From: Petrolisthes cinctipes
Taxonomy: Eukaryota; Arthropoda; Malacostraca; Decapoda; Porcellanidae
Direction: 5' to 3'
NCBI GenBank assembly: GCA_033782935.1
Contig: JAWQEG010001306.1
Coordinates: 2,170,001 to 2,234,000 of the forward strand
DNA length: 64,000 nucleotides
The notes beneath the pieces were generated by a model. It was not told the origin of the DNA, did not search any database, and saw nothing but the letters and a program-made list of their open reading frames with translations. Shown one piece after another: positions 12,673-24,089 of this stretch. Position 1 is the stretch's first letter; the number at the start of each line of letters is the position of its first letter. A program made the position numbers and the translations under genes.

Positions 12673-12760
12673 GTACCCGTTTATATCTCAAATTCAGGCT
12701 CAAAACACCCGAAAATTCAATATTTTGGGGTCCCAGAAGCAATCTGTACATGCCTACACA
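12673..12760 (+). repeat. Half-monomer b (88 bp), right half of B
   Basis: This is the partner of the left half. It starts 'gtacccgtttatatctc' and ends in 'gtacatgcctac' plus the 'aca' before the next monomer. It holds the dyad TGGG-GT-CCCA and the 'cacccgaaaattc' block, neither of which the left half shares intact. The two halves have clearly diverged and evolve as parts of one 176/177-bp unit rather than as independent 88-bp repeats. Confidence 0.75.
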
Positions 12761-13261
12761 GTGCTAGAATATTTTCAAAATATAGGCTAAAAACATGCTA
12801 AAAATCGACATTTTAGGTGCCAAAAAATCGATATCTCAAATTCAGTCCCAAAACACCCGAAAATTCGATATTTAGAGGTCCCAGAAGGTATCTGTACATG
12901 CCTACTCCGTGTTAGAGTATTTTCAAAATACAGGCCAAAAACATACTGAAAATCGATCTCTTAGGTGCCCAAAAGTCGATATGTGCATGCATCTTCTGTA
13001 CCCGTTTATATCTCAAATTCTGGCCCTAAACACCCGAAAATTTGATATTTTGGGGTCCCAGAAGCGATCTGTACATGCCTACTCCGTGTTAGAGTATTTT
13101 CAAAATTCAGGCCCAAAACATGCTGAAAATCGATATTTTTGGTGCCCAAAGTCAATTTGTGCATGTATCTTCTGTACCCGTTTATATCTCAAATTCAGGC
13201 TCAAAACACCCGAAAATTCAATATTTTGGGGTCCCAGAAGCAATCTGTACATGCCTACTCA

Positions 13262-13409
13262 GTGCTAGAATATTTTCAAAATATAGGCAAAAAACATGCT
13301 AAAAATCGATCTTTTAGGTGCCAAAAAGTCGATATCTCAAATTCAGTCCCAAAACACCCGAAAATTCGATATTTAGGGGTCCCAGAAGCGATCTGTACAT
13401 GCCTACTCC
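13262..13409 (+). repeat. Monomer class C (148 bp), subtype C1 exemplar
   Basis: This is the third monomer of the trimer. Compared with A it lacks exactly 29 bp (A positions 75-103). The junction reads 'gtcgatat|ctcaaattc', and 'atat' stands on both sides of the lost segment in A, so a microhomology deletion is the simplest origin. C begins 'gtgctagaatattttc' and has a longer dyad than A or B (ATATTTTCAAAATAT, 15 bp, here 13270-13284). This copy has 'ggcaaaaaac' in place of the common 'ggctaaaaac'. Confidence 0.9.
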
Positions 13410-15254
13410 GTGTTAGAGTATTTTCAAAATACATGCTCAAAACATACTGAAAATCGATCTTTTGTGCACAAAAGTCGATATGTGCATGCATCTTCAGTAC
13501 CCGTTTATATCTCAAATTCAGGCTCAAAACACCCGAAAATTCAATATTTTGGGGTCCCAGAAGCAATCTGTACATGCCTACTCAGTGTTAGAGTATTTTC
13601 AAAATAAAGGCCCAAAACATGCTGAAAATCGATATTTTAGATGCCCAAAGTCAATATGTGCATGTATCTTCTGTACCCGTTTATATCTCAAATTCAGGCT
13701 CAAAACACCCGAAAATTCAATATTTTGGGGTCCCAGAAGCAATCTGTACAGTGCTAGAATATTTTCAAAATATAGGCTAAAAACATGCTAAAAATCGATC
13801 TTTTAAGTGCCAAAAAGTCGATATCTCAAATTCAGTCCCAAAACACCCGAAAATTCGATATTTAGGGGTCCCAGAAGCGATCTGTACATGCCTACTCCGT
13901 GTTAGAGTATTTTCAAAATACAGGCCAAAAACATACTGAAAATCGATCTTTTAGGTGCCCAAAAGTCGATATGTGCATGCATCTTCTGTACCCGTTTATA
14001 TCTCAAATTCTGGCCCTAAACACCTTGAAAATTCGATATTTTGGGGTCCCAGAAGCGATCTGTACATGCCTACTCAGTGTTAGAGTATTTTCAAAATACA
14101 GGCCCAAGACATGCTGAAAATCGATATTTTTGGCGCCCAAAGTCAATATGTGCATGTATCTTCTGTACCCGTTTATATCTCAAATTCAGGCTCAAAACAC
14201 CCGAAAATTCAATATTTTGGGGTCCCAGAAGCAATCTGTACATGCCTACTCAGTGCTAGAATATTTTCAAAATATAGGCTAAAAACATGCTAAAAATCGA
14301 TCTTTTAGGTGCCAAAAAGTCGATATCTCAAATTCAGTCCCAAAACACCCGAAAATTCGATATTTAGGGGTCCCAGAAGCGATCTGTACATGCCTACTCC
14401 GTGTTAGAGTATTTTCAAAATACATGCTCAAAACATACTGAAAATCGATCTTTTAGGTGCACAAAAGTCGATATGTGCATGCATCTTCAGTACCCGTTTA
14501 TATTTCAAATTCAGGCTCAAAACACCCGAAAATTCAATATTTTGGGGTCCCAGAAGAAATCTGTACATGCCTACTCAGTGTTAGAGTATTTTCAAAATAC
14601 AGGCCCAAAACATGCTGAAAATCGATATTTTAGATGCCGAAAGTCAATATGTGCATGTATCTTCTGTACCCGTTTATATCTCAAATTCAGGCTCAAAACA
14701 CCCGAAAATTCAATATTTTGGGGTCCCAGAAGGTATCTGTACATGCCTACTCCGTGTTAGAGTATTTTCAAAATACAGTCCAAAAACATACTGAAAATCG
14801 ATCTCTTAGGTGCCCAAAAGTCGATATGTGCATGCATCTTCTGTACCCGTTTATATCTCAAATTCTGGCCCTAAACACCCGAAAATTCGATATTTTGGGG
14901 TCCCAGAAGAGATCTGTACATGCCTACTCCGTGTTAGAGTATTTTCAAAATTCAGGACCAAAACATGCTGAAAATCGATATTTCTGGTGCCCAAAGTCAA
15001 TATGTGCATGTATCTTCTGTACCCGTTTATATCTCAAATTCAGGCTCAAAACACCCGAAAATTCAATATTTTGGGGTCCCAGAAGCAATCTGTACATGCC
15101 TACTCAGTGCTAGAATATTTTCAAAATATAGGCAAAAAACATGCTAAAAATCGATCTTTTAGGTGCCAAAAAGTCGATATCTCAAATTCAGTCCCAAAAC
15201 ACCCTAAAATTCGATATTTAGGGGTCCCAGAAGCGATCTGTACATGCCTACTCC
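13410..15254 (+). repeat. Units: A1Δ2B1Δ10C1, A2+1B2C1, A1B1A2B2C1 (C-less junction)
   Basis: Units start at 13410 (489 bp), 13899 (502 bp) and 14401 (854 bp). Private marks are the 'ag' loss at 'gatcttttgtgcac', the inserted base in 'caccttgaaaattc' (14022), 'gatgccgaaag' (14637) and 'cagtccaaaaac' (14777). In the 854-bp unit the B1 takes a C2-like tail ('ggtatctg') and passes straight into A2, so the middle C is missing. The set recurs at +10191 and +16235 bp. Confidence 0.88.
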
Positions 15255-16256
15255 GTGTTAGAGTATTTTCAAAATACATGCTCAAAACATACTGAAAATC
15301 GATCTTTTAGGTGCACAAAAGTCGATATGTGCATGCATCTTCAGTACCCGTTTATATCTCAAATTCAGGCTCAAAACACCCGAAAATTCAATATTTTGAG
15401 GTCCCAGAAGCAATCTGTACATGCCTACTCAGTATTAGAGTATTTTCAAAATACAGGCCCAAAACATGCTGAAAATCGATATTTTAGATGCCCAAAGTCA
15501 ATATGTGCATGTATCTTCTGTACCCGTTTATATCTCAAATTCAGGCTCAAAACACCCGAAAATTCACTATTTTGGGGTCCCAGAAGCAATCTGTACATGC
15601 CTACACAGTGCTAGAATATTTTCAAAATATAGGCTAAAAACATGCTAAAAATCGACATTTTAGGTGCCAAAAAATCGATATCTCAAATTCAGTCCCAAAA
15701 CACCCGAAAATTCGATATTTAGAGGTCCCAGAAGGTATCTGTACATGCCTACTCCGTGTTAGAGTATTTTCAAAATACAGGCCAAAAACATACTGAAAAT
15801 CGATCTTTTAGGTGCCCAAAAGTCGATGTGTGCATGCATCTTCTGTACCCGTTTATATCTTAAATTCTGGCCCTAAACACCCGAAAATTCGATATTTTTT
15901 GGTCCCAGAAGCGATCTGTACATGCCTACTCCGTGTTAGAGTATTTCCAAAATTCAGGCCTAAAACATGCTGAAAATCGATATTTTTGGTGTCCAAATTC
16001 AATATGTGCATGTATCTTCTGTACCCGTTTATATCTCAAATTCAGGCTCAAAACACCCGAAAATTCAATATTTTGGGGTCCCAGAAGCAATCTGTACATG
16101 CCTACACAGCGCTAGAATATTTTCAAAATATAGGCTAAAAACATACTAAAAATCGACATTTTAGGTGCCAAAAAATCGATATCTCAAATTCAGTCACAAA
16201 ACACCCGAAAATTCGATATTTAGAGGTCCCAGAAGGTATCTGTACATGCCTACTCC
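15255..16256 (+). repeat. Units: A1B1C2, A2B2C2
   Basis: Units start at 15255 and 15756. The A at 15756 has 'gtcgatgtgtgc' and 'tcttaaattctgg', and its B has 'gtgtccaaattcaatatg'. These marks identify later copies at 18086, 20416, 21919, 25947 and 39167. The B at 15933 has 'gtatttccaaaattc'. Confidence 0.84.
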
Positions 16257-18586
16257 GTGTTAGAGTATTTTCAAAATACAGGCCAAAAACATACTGAAAA
16301 TCGATCTTTTAGGTGCCCAAAAGTCGATATGTGCATGCATCTTCTGTACCCGTTTATATCTCAAATTCTGGCCCTAAACACCCGAAAATTCGATATTTTG
16401 GGGTCCCAGAAGCGATCTGTACATGCCTACTCCGTGTTAGAGTATTTTCAAAATTCAGGCCAAAAACATGCTGAAAATCGATATTTTTGGTGCCCAAAGT
16501 CAATATGTGCATGTATCTTCTGTACCCGTTTATATCTCAAATTCAGGCTCAAAACACCCGAAAATTCAATATTTTGGGGTACCAGAAGCAATCTGTACAT
16601 GCCTACTCAGTGCTAGAATATTTTCAAAATATAGGCTAAAAACATGCTAAAAATCGATCTTTTAGGTGCCACAAAGTTGATATCTCAAATTCAGTCCCAA
16701 AACACCCGAAAATTCGATTTTTAGGGATCCCAGAAGCTATCTGTACATGCCTACTCAGTGTTAGAGTATTTTTAAAATACATGCTCAAAACATACTGAAA
16801 ATCGATCTTTTAGGTGCACAAAAGTCGATATGTGCATGCATCTTCAATACCCGTTTATATCTCAAATTCAGGCTCAAAACACCCGAAAATTCAATATTTT
16901 GGGGTCCCAGAAGCAATCTGTACATGCCTACACAGTGCTAGAATATTTTCAAAATATAGGCTAAAAAACATGCTAAAAATCGACATTTTAGGTGCCAAAA
17001 AATCGATATCTCAAATTCAGTCACAAAACACCCGAAAATTCGATATTTAGAGGTCCCAGAAGGTATCTGTACATGCCTACTCCGTGTTAGAGTATTTTCA
17101 AAATACAGGCCAAAAACATACTGAAAATCGATCTTTTAGGTGCCTAAAAGTCGATATGTGCATGCATCTTCTGTACCCGTTTATATCTCAAATTCTGGCC
17201 CTAAACACCCGAAAATTCGATATTTTGGGGTCCCAGAAGCGATCTGTACATGCCTACTCCGTGTTAGAGTATTTTCAAAATTCAGGCCCAAAACATGCTG
17301 AAAATCGATATTTTTGGTGCCCAAAGTCAATTTGTGCATGTATCTTCTGTACCCGTTTATATCTCATATTCAGGCTCAAAACACCCGAAAATTCAATATT
17401 TTGGGGTCCCAGAAGCAATCTGTACATGCCTACTCAGTGCTAGAATATTTTCAAAATATAGGCAAAAAACATGCTAAAAATCGATCTTTTAGGTGCCAAA
17501 AAGTCGATATCTCAAATTCAGTCCCAAAACACCCGAAAATTCTATATTTAGGGGTCCCAGAAGCGATCTGTACATGCCTACTCCGTGTTAGAGTATTTTC
17601 AAAATACATGCTCAAAACATACTGAAAATCGATCTTTTAGGTGCACAAAAGTCGATATGTGCATGCATCTTCAGTACCCGTTTATATCTCAAATTCAGGC
17701 TCAAAACACCCGAAAATTCAATATTTTGGGCTCCCAGAAGCAATCTGTACATGCCTACTCAGTGTTAGAGTATTTTCAAAATACAGGCCCAAAACATGCT
17801 GAAAATCGATATTTTAGATGCCCAAAGTCAATATGTGCATGTATCTTCTGTACCCGTTTATATCTCAAATTCAGGCTCAAAACACCCGAAAATTCAATAT
17901 TTTGGGGTCCCAGAAGCAATCTGTACATGCCTACACAGTGCTAGAATATTTTCAAAATATAGGCTAAAAACATGCTAAAAATCGACATTTTAGGTGCCAA
18001 AAAATCGATATCTCAAATTCAGTCCCAAAACACCCGAAAATTCGATATTTAGAGGTCCCAGAAGGTATCTGTACATGCCTACTCCGTGTTAGAGTATTTT
18101 CAAAATACAGGCCAAAAACATACTGAAAATCGATCTTTTAGGTGCCCAAAAGTCGATGTGTGCATGCATCTTCTGTACCCGTTTATATCTTAAATTCTGG
18201 CCCTAAACACCCGAAAATTCGATAATTTTTGGTCCCAGAAGCGATCTGTACATGCCTACTCCGTGTTAGAGTATTTTCAAAATTCAGGCCCAAAACATGC
18301 TGAAAATCGATATTTTTGGTGTCCAAATTCAATATGTGCATGTATCTTCTGTACCCGTTTATATCTCAAATTCAGGCTCAAAACACCCGAAAATTCAATA
18401 TTTTGGGGTCCCAGAAGCAATCTGTACATGCCTACACAGTGCTAGAATATTTTCAAAATATAGGCTAAAAACATGCTAAAAATCGACATTTTAGGTGCCA
18501 AAAAATCGATATCTCAAATTCAGTCCCAAAACACCCGAAAATTCGATATTTAGAGGTCCCAGAAGGTATTTGTACATGCCTACTCC
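16257..18586 (+). repeat. 2330-bp block, copy 1: A2B2C1, A1C2, A2B2C1, A1B1C2, A2B2C2
   Basis: Units start at 16257, 16758 (326 bp, no B), 17084, 17585 and 18086. Private marks are 'ggggtaccagaagc', 'gccacaaagttgat', 'gatttttagggatccc', 'tatttttaaaatacatg', 'cttcaatacccg', 'gcctaaaagtcg', 'atctcatattcagg' and 'gggctcccag'. Each recurs 2330 bp downstream. The A-C dimer has one extra A in 'ggctaaaaaacatg'. Confidence 0.9.
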
Positions 18587-20916
18587 GTGTTAGAGTATTT
18601 TCAAAATACAGGCCAAAAACATACTGAAAATCGATCTTTTAGGTGCCCAAAAGTCGATATGTGCATGCATCTTCTGTACCCGTTTATATCTCAAATTCTG
18701 GCACTAAACACCCGAAAATTCGATATTTTGGGGTCCCAGAAGCGATCTGTACATGCCTACTCCGTGTTAGAGTATTTTCAAAATTCAGGCCAAAAACATG
18801 CTGAAAATCGATATTTTTGGTGCCCAAAGTCAATATGTGCATGTATCTTCTGTACCCGTTTATATCTCAAATTCAGGCTCAAAACACCCGAAAATTCAAT
18901 ATTTTGGGGTACCAGAAGCAATCTGTACATGCCTACTCAGTGCTAGAATATTTTCAAAATATAGGCTAAAAACATGCTAAAAATCGATCTTTTAGGTGCC
19001 ACAAAGTTGATATCTCAAATTCAGTCCCAAAACACCCGAAAATTCGATTTTTAGGGATCCCAGAAGCTATCTGTACATGCCTACTCAGTGTTAGAGTATT
19101 TTTAAAATACATGCTCAAAACATACTGAAAATCGATCTTTTAGGTGCACAAAAGTCGATATGTGCATGCATCTTCAATACCCGTTTATATCTCAAATTCA
19201 GGCTCAAAACACCCGAAAATTCAATATTTTGGGGTCCCAGAAGCAATCTGTACATGCCTACACAGTGCTAGAATATTTTCAAAATATAGGCTAAAAAACA
19301 TGCTAAAAATCGACATTTTAGGTGCCAAAAAATCGATATCTCAAATTCAGTCACAAAACACCCGAAAATTCGATATTTAGAGGTCCCAGAAGGTATCTGT
19401 ACATGCCTACTCCGTGTTAGAGTATTTTCAAAATACAGGCCAAAAACATACTGAAAATCGATCTTTTAGGTGCCTAAAAGTCGATATGTGCATGCATCTT
19501 CTGTACCCGTTTATATCTCAAATTCTGGCCCTAAACACCCGAAAATTCGATATTTTGGGGTCCCAGAAGCGATCTGTACATGCCTACTCCGTGTTAGAGT
19601 ATTTTCAAAATTCAGGCCCAAAACATGCTGAAAATCGATATTTTTGGTGCCCAAAGTCAATTTGTGCATGTATCTTCTGTACCCGTTTATATCTCATATT
19701 CAGGCTCAAAACACCCGAAAATTCAATATTTTGGGGTCCCAGAAGCAATCTGTACATGCCTACTCAGTGCTAGAATATTTTCAAAATATAGGCAAAAAAC
19801 ATGCTAAAAATCGATCTTTTAGGTGCCAAAAAGTCGATATCTCAAATTCAGTCCCAAAACACCCGAAAATTCTATATTTAGGGGTCCCAGAAGCGATCTG
19901 TACATGCCTACTCCGTGTTAGAGTATTTTCAAAATACATGCTCAAAACATACTGAAAATCGATCTTTTAGGTGCACAAAAGTCGATATGTGCATGCATCT
20001 TCAGTACCCGTTTATATCTCAAATTCAGGCTCAAAACACCCGAAAATTCAATATTTTGGGCTCCCAGAAGCAATCTGTACATGCCTACTCAGTGTTAGAG
20101 TATTTTCAAAATACAGGCCCAAAACATGCTGAAAATCGATATTTTAGATGCCCAAAGTCAATATGTGCATGTATCTTCTGTACCCGTTTATATCTCAAAT
20201 TCAGGCTCAAAACACCCGAAAATTCAATATTTTGGGGTCCCAGAAGCAATATGTACATGCCTACACAGTGCTAGAATATTTTCAAAATATAGGCTAAAAA
20301 CATGCTAAAAATCGACATTTTAGGTGCCAAAAAATCGATATCTCAAATTCAGTCCCAAAACACCCGAAAATTCGATATTTAGAGGTCCCAGAAGGTATCT
20401 GTACATGCCTACTCCGTGTTAGAGTATTTTCAAAATACAGGCCAAAAACATACTGAAAATCGATCTTTTAGGTGCCCAAAAGTCGATGTGTGCATGCATC
20501 TTCTGTACCCGTTTATATCTTAAATTCTGGCCCTAAACACCCGAAAATTCGATAATTTTTGGTCCCAGAAGCGATCTGTACATGCCTACTCCGTGTTAGA
20601 GTATTTTCAAAATTCAGGCCCAAAACATGCTGAAAATCGATATTTTTGGTGTCCAAATTCAATATGTGCATGTATCTTCTGTACCCGTTTATATCTCAAA
20701 TTCAGGCTCAAAACACCCGAAAATTCAATATTTTGGGGTCCCAGAAGCAATCTGTACATGTCTACACAGTGCTAGAATATTTTCAAAATATAGGCTAAAA
20801 ACATGCTAAAAATCGACATTTTAGGTGCCAAAAAATCGATATCTCAAATTCAGTCCCAAAACACCCGAAAATTCGATATTTAGAGGTCCCAGAAGGTATT
20901 TGTACATGCCTACTCC
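18587..20916 (+). repeat. 2330-bp block, copy 2
   Basis: Units start at 18587, 19088, 19414, 19915 and 20416. This is nearly identical to the preceding block. Differences I noticed include 'ggcactaaac' here against 'ggccctaaac' (near 18702 and 16372), 'gcaatatgtac' against 'gcaatctgtac' (20250 and 17920) and 'gtctacacag' against 'gcctacacag' (20760 and 18430). So few differences suggest a recent tandem duplication. Confidence 0.9.
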
Positions 20917-22920
20917 GTGTTAGAGTATTTTCAAAATACAGGCCAAAAACATACTGAAAATCGATCTTTTAGGTGCCCAAAAGTCGATATGTGCATGCAT
21001 CTTCTGTACCCGTTTATATCTCAAATTCTGGCACTAAACACCCGAAAATTCGATATTTTGGGGTCCCAGAAGCGATCTGTACATGCCTACTCCGTGTTAG
21101 AGTATTTTCAAAATTCAGGCCAAAAACATGCTGAAAATCGATATTTTTGGTGCCCAAAGTAAAAATGTGCATATATCTTCTGTACCCGTTTATATCTCAA
21201 ATTCAGGCTCAAAACACCCGAAAATTCAATATTTTGGGGTCCCAGAAGCAATCTGTACATGCCTACTCAGTGCTAGAATATTTTCAAAATATAGGCTAAA
21301 AACATGCTAAAAATCGATCTTTTAGGTGCCAAAAAGTCGATATCTCAAATTCAGTCCCAAAACACCCGAAAATTCGATATTTAGGGGTCCCAGAAGCGAT
21401 CTGTACATGCCTACTCCGTGTTAGAGTATTTTCAAAATACATGCTCAAAACATACTGAAAATCGATCTTTTAGGTGCACAAAAGTCGATATGTGCATGCA
21501 TCTTCAGTACCCGTTTATATCTCAAATTCAGGCTCAAAACACCCGAAAATTCAATATTTTGGGCTCCCAGAAGCAATCTGTACATGCCTACTCAGTGTTA
21601 GAGTATTTTCAAAATACAGGCCCAAAACATGCTGAAAATCGATATTTTAGATGCCCAAAGTCAATATGTGCATGTATCTTCTGTACCCGTTTATATCTCA
21701 AATTCAGGCTCAAAACACCCGAAAATTCAATATTTTGGGGTCCCAGAAGCAATCTGTACATGCCTACACAGTGCTAGAATATTTTCAAAATATAGGCTAA
21801 AAACATGCTAAAAATCGACATTTTAGGTGCCAAAAAATCGATATCTCAAATTCAGTCCCAAAACACCCGAAAATTCGATATTTAGAGGTCCCAGAAGGTA
21901 TCTGTACATGCCTACTCCGTGTTAGAGTATTTTCAAAATACAGGCCAAAAACATACTGAAAATCGATCTTTTAGGTGCCCAAAAGTCGATGTGTGCATGC
22001 ATCTTCTGTACCCGTTTATATCTTAAATTCTGGCCCTAAACACCCGAAAATTCGATAATTTTTGGTCCCAGAAGCGATCTGTACATGCCTACTCCGTGTT
22101 AGAGTATTTTCAAAATTCAGGCCCAAAACATGCTGAAAATCGATATTTTTGGTGTCCAAATTCAATATGTGCATGTATCTTCTGTACCCGTTTATATCTC
22201 AAATTCAGGCTCAAAACACCCGAAAATTCAATATTTTGGGGTCCCAGAAGCAATCTGTACATGCCTACACAGTGCTAGAATATTTTCAAAATATAGGCTA
22301 AAAACATGCTAAAAATCGACATTTTAGGTGCCAAAAAATCGATATCTCAAATTCAGTCCCAAAACACCCGAAAATTCGATATTTAGAGGTCCCAGAAGGT
22401 ATCTGTACATGCCTACTCCGTGTTAGAGTATTTTCAAAATACAGGCCAAAAACATACTGAAAATCGATCTTTTAGGTGCCCAAAAGTCGATATGTGCATG
22501 CATCTTCTGTACCCGTTTATATCTCAAATTCTGGCACTAAACACCCGAAAATTCGATATTTTGGGGTCCCAGAAGCGATCTGTACATGCCTACTCCGTGT
22601 TAGAGTATTTTCAAAATTCAGGCCAAAAACATGCTGAAAATCGATATTTTTGGTGCCCAAAGTAAAAATGTGCATGTATCTTCTGTACCCGTTTATATCT
22701 CAAATTCAGGCTCAAAACACCCGAAAATTCAATATTTTGGGGTCCCAGAAGCAATCTGTACATGCCTACTCAGTGCTAGAATATTTTCAAAATATAGGCT
22801 AAAAACATGCTAAAAATCGATCTTTTAGGTGCCAAAAAGTCGATATCTCAAATTCAGTCCCAAAACACCCGAAAATTCGATATTTAGGGGTCCCAGAAGC
22901 GATCTGTACATGCCTACTCC
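20917..22920 (+). repeat. 1503-bp nonamer repeat: A2B2C1, A1B1C2, A2B2C2, then A2B2C1
   Basis: Units start at 20917, 21418, 21919 and 22420. The set A2B2C1-A1B1C2-A2B2C2 is 1503 bp, exactly three trimers. Its private mark 'cccaaagtaaaaatgtgcat' occurs near 21157 and again 1503 bp later near 22660. 'gggctcccag' (21562) and 'gataatttttggtccc' (22055) link it to the 2330-bp blocks, from which the A-C dimer and one A2B2C1 unit are missing. Confidence 0.88.
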
Positions 22921-24089
22921 GTGTTAGAGTATTTTCAAAATACATGCTCAAAACATACTGAAAATCGATCTTTTAGGTGCACAAAAGTCGATATGTGCAT
23001 GCATCTTCAGTACCCGTTTATATCTCAAATTCAGGCTCAAAATACCCGAAAATTCAATATTTTGGGGTCCCAAAAGCAATCTGTAAATGCCTACTCCGTG
23101 TTAGAGTATTTTCAAAATAAAGGCCAAAAACATACTGAAAATCGATCTTTTAGGTGCCCAAAAGTCGATATGTGCATGCATCTTCTGTACCCGTTTATAT
23201 CTCAAATTCTGGACCTAAACACCCGAAAATTCGATATTTTGGGGTCCCAGAAGCGATCTGTACATGCCTACTCCGTGTTAGAGTATTTTCTAAATTCAGG
23301 CCCAAAACATGCTGAAAATCGATATTTTTAGTGCCCAAAGTCAATATGTGCATGTATCTTCTGTACCCGTTTATATCTCAAATTCAGGCTCAAAACACCC
23401 GAAAATTCAATATTTTGGGGTCCCAGAGGCAATCTGTACATGCCTACTCAGTGCTAGAATATTTTCAAAATATAGGCTAAAAACATGCTAAAAATCGATC
23501 TTTTAGGTGCCATAAAGTCGATATCTCAAATTCAGTCCCAAAACACCCGAAAATTCGATATTTAGGGGTCCCAGAAGCTATCTGTACATGCCTACTCCGT
23601 GTTAGAGTATTTTCAAAATACATGCTCAAAACATACTGAAAATCGATCTTTTAGGTGCACAAAAGTCGATATGTGCATGCATCTTCAGTACCCGTTTATA
23701 TCTCAAATTCAGGCTCAAAACACCCGAAAATTCAATATTTTGGGGTCCCAGAAGCAATCTGTACATGCCTACTCAGTGTTAGAGTATTTTCAAAATACAG
23801 GCCCAAAACATGCTCAAAATCGATATTTTAGATGCCCAAAGTCAATATGTGCATGTATCTTCTGTACCCGTTTATATCTCAAATTCAGGCTCAAAACACC
23901 CGAAAATTCAATATTTTGGGGTCCCAGAAGCAATCTGTACAGTGCTAGAATATTTTCAAAATATAGGCTAAAAACATGCTAAAAATCGATCTTTTAAGTG
24001 CCAAAAAGTCGATATCTCAAATTCAGTCCCAAAACACCCGAAAATTCGATATTTAGGGGTCCCAGAAGCGATCTGTACATGCCTACTCC
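22921..24089 (+). repeat. Units: A1A2B2C1 tetramer (678 bp), A1B1Δ10C1
   Basis: Units start at 22921 and 23599. In the tetramer the A1 ends 'cccaaaagcaatctgtaaatg' and is followed by another A (23098, 'aaataaaggccaaaaac'). Then come a B2 with 'attttctaaattcagg' and 'atttttagtgccc', and a C1 with 'gccataaagtcg'. The tetramer recurs at 27951, 32994 and, in part, 29957 and 39668. The 491-bp unit corresponds to 13410 at an offset of about 10.19 kb. Confidence 0.87.

Larger units (their letters stand above)
12585..12760 (+). repeat. Monomer class B (176 bp), subtype B1 exemplar
   Basis: This is the second monomer of the trimer. It is one base shorter than A because 'caaaag' is 'caaag' near position 65. 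G+C is 66 of 176 by hand count. B1 reads 'caggcccaaaacatgctg' then 'attttagatgccc'. B2 reads 'ttcaggccc' then 'atttttggtgccc'. The missing base breaks the accidental reading frame that crosses A, so the frame hits TAG at the start of the following C monomer. Confidence 0.9.
10112..13409 (+). repeat. Seven units: AB2C1, A1Δ10C1, A1B1C2, A2B2C1, A1B1Δ24C1, A1B1C2, A2B2C1
   Basis: Units start at 10112, 10613 (315 bp, no B), 10928, 11429, 11930 (478 bp), 12408 and 12909. The unit at 10613 is A directly followed by C across the 10-bp deletion. The B at 11105 and the B at 12107 both begin 'gtgttagatttttttc'. The B at 12107 also carries the 24-bp deletion seen near 6917. Alternating A1B1C2/A2B2C1 hexamers first become clear in this stretch. 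Confidence 0.84.
12408..13409 (+). repeat. Exemplar 1002-bp hexamer A1-B1-C2-A2-B2-C1
   Basis: This is a clean copy of the second-order repeat: A1 12408-12584, B1 12585-12760, C2 12761-12908, A2 12909-13085, B2 13086-13261, C1 13262-13409. The halves are two 501-bp trimers that differ at diagnostic sites along their length. A similar alternation occurs at 8443-9444 (there B1 replaces B2), 10928-11929 and, with an extra A2-B2-C2 trimer inserted, through 17585-22920. It is a useful reference for aligning the rest of the array. Confidence 0.85.

Noticed and set aside
12700..12740. CENP-B-box-like sequence on the minus strand, 'atcgaattttcggg'
   Set aside because: The box needs TTCG and CGGG with seven bases between. 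Here the first element is ATCG and only six bases separate the two, so it fails both in core and spacing.
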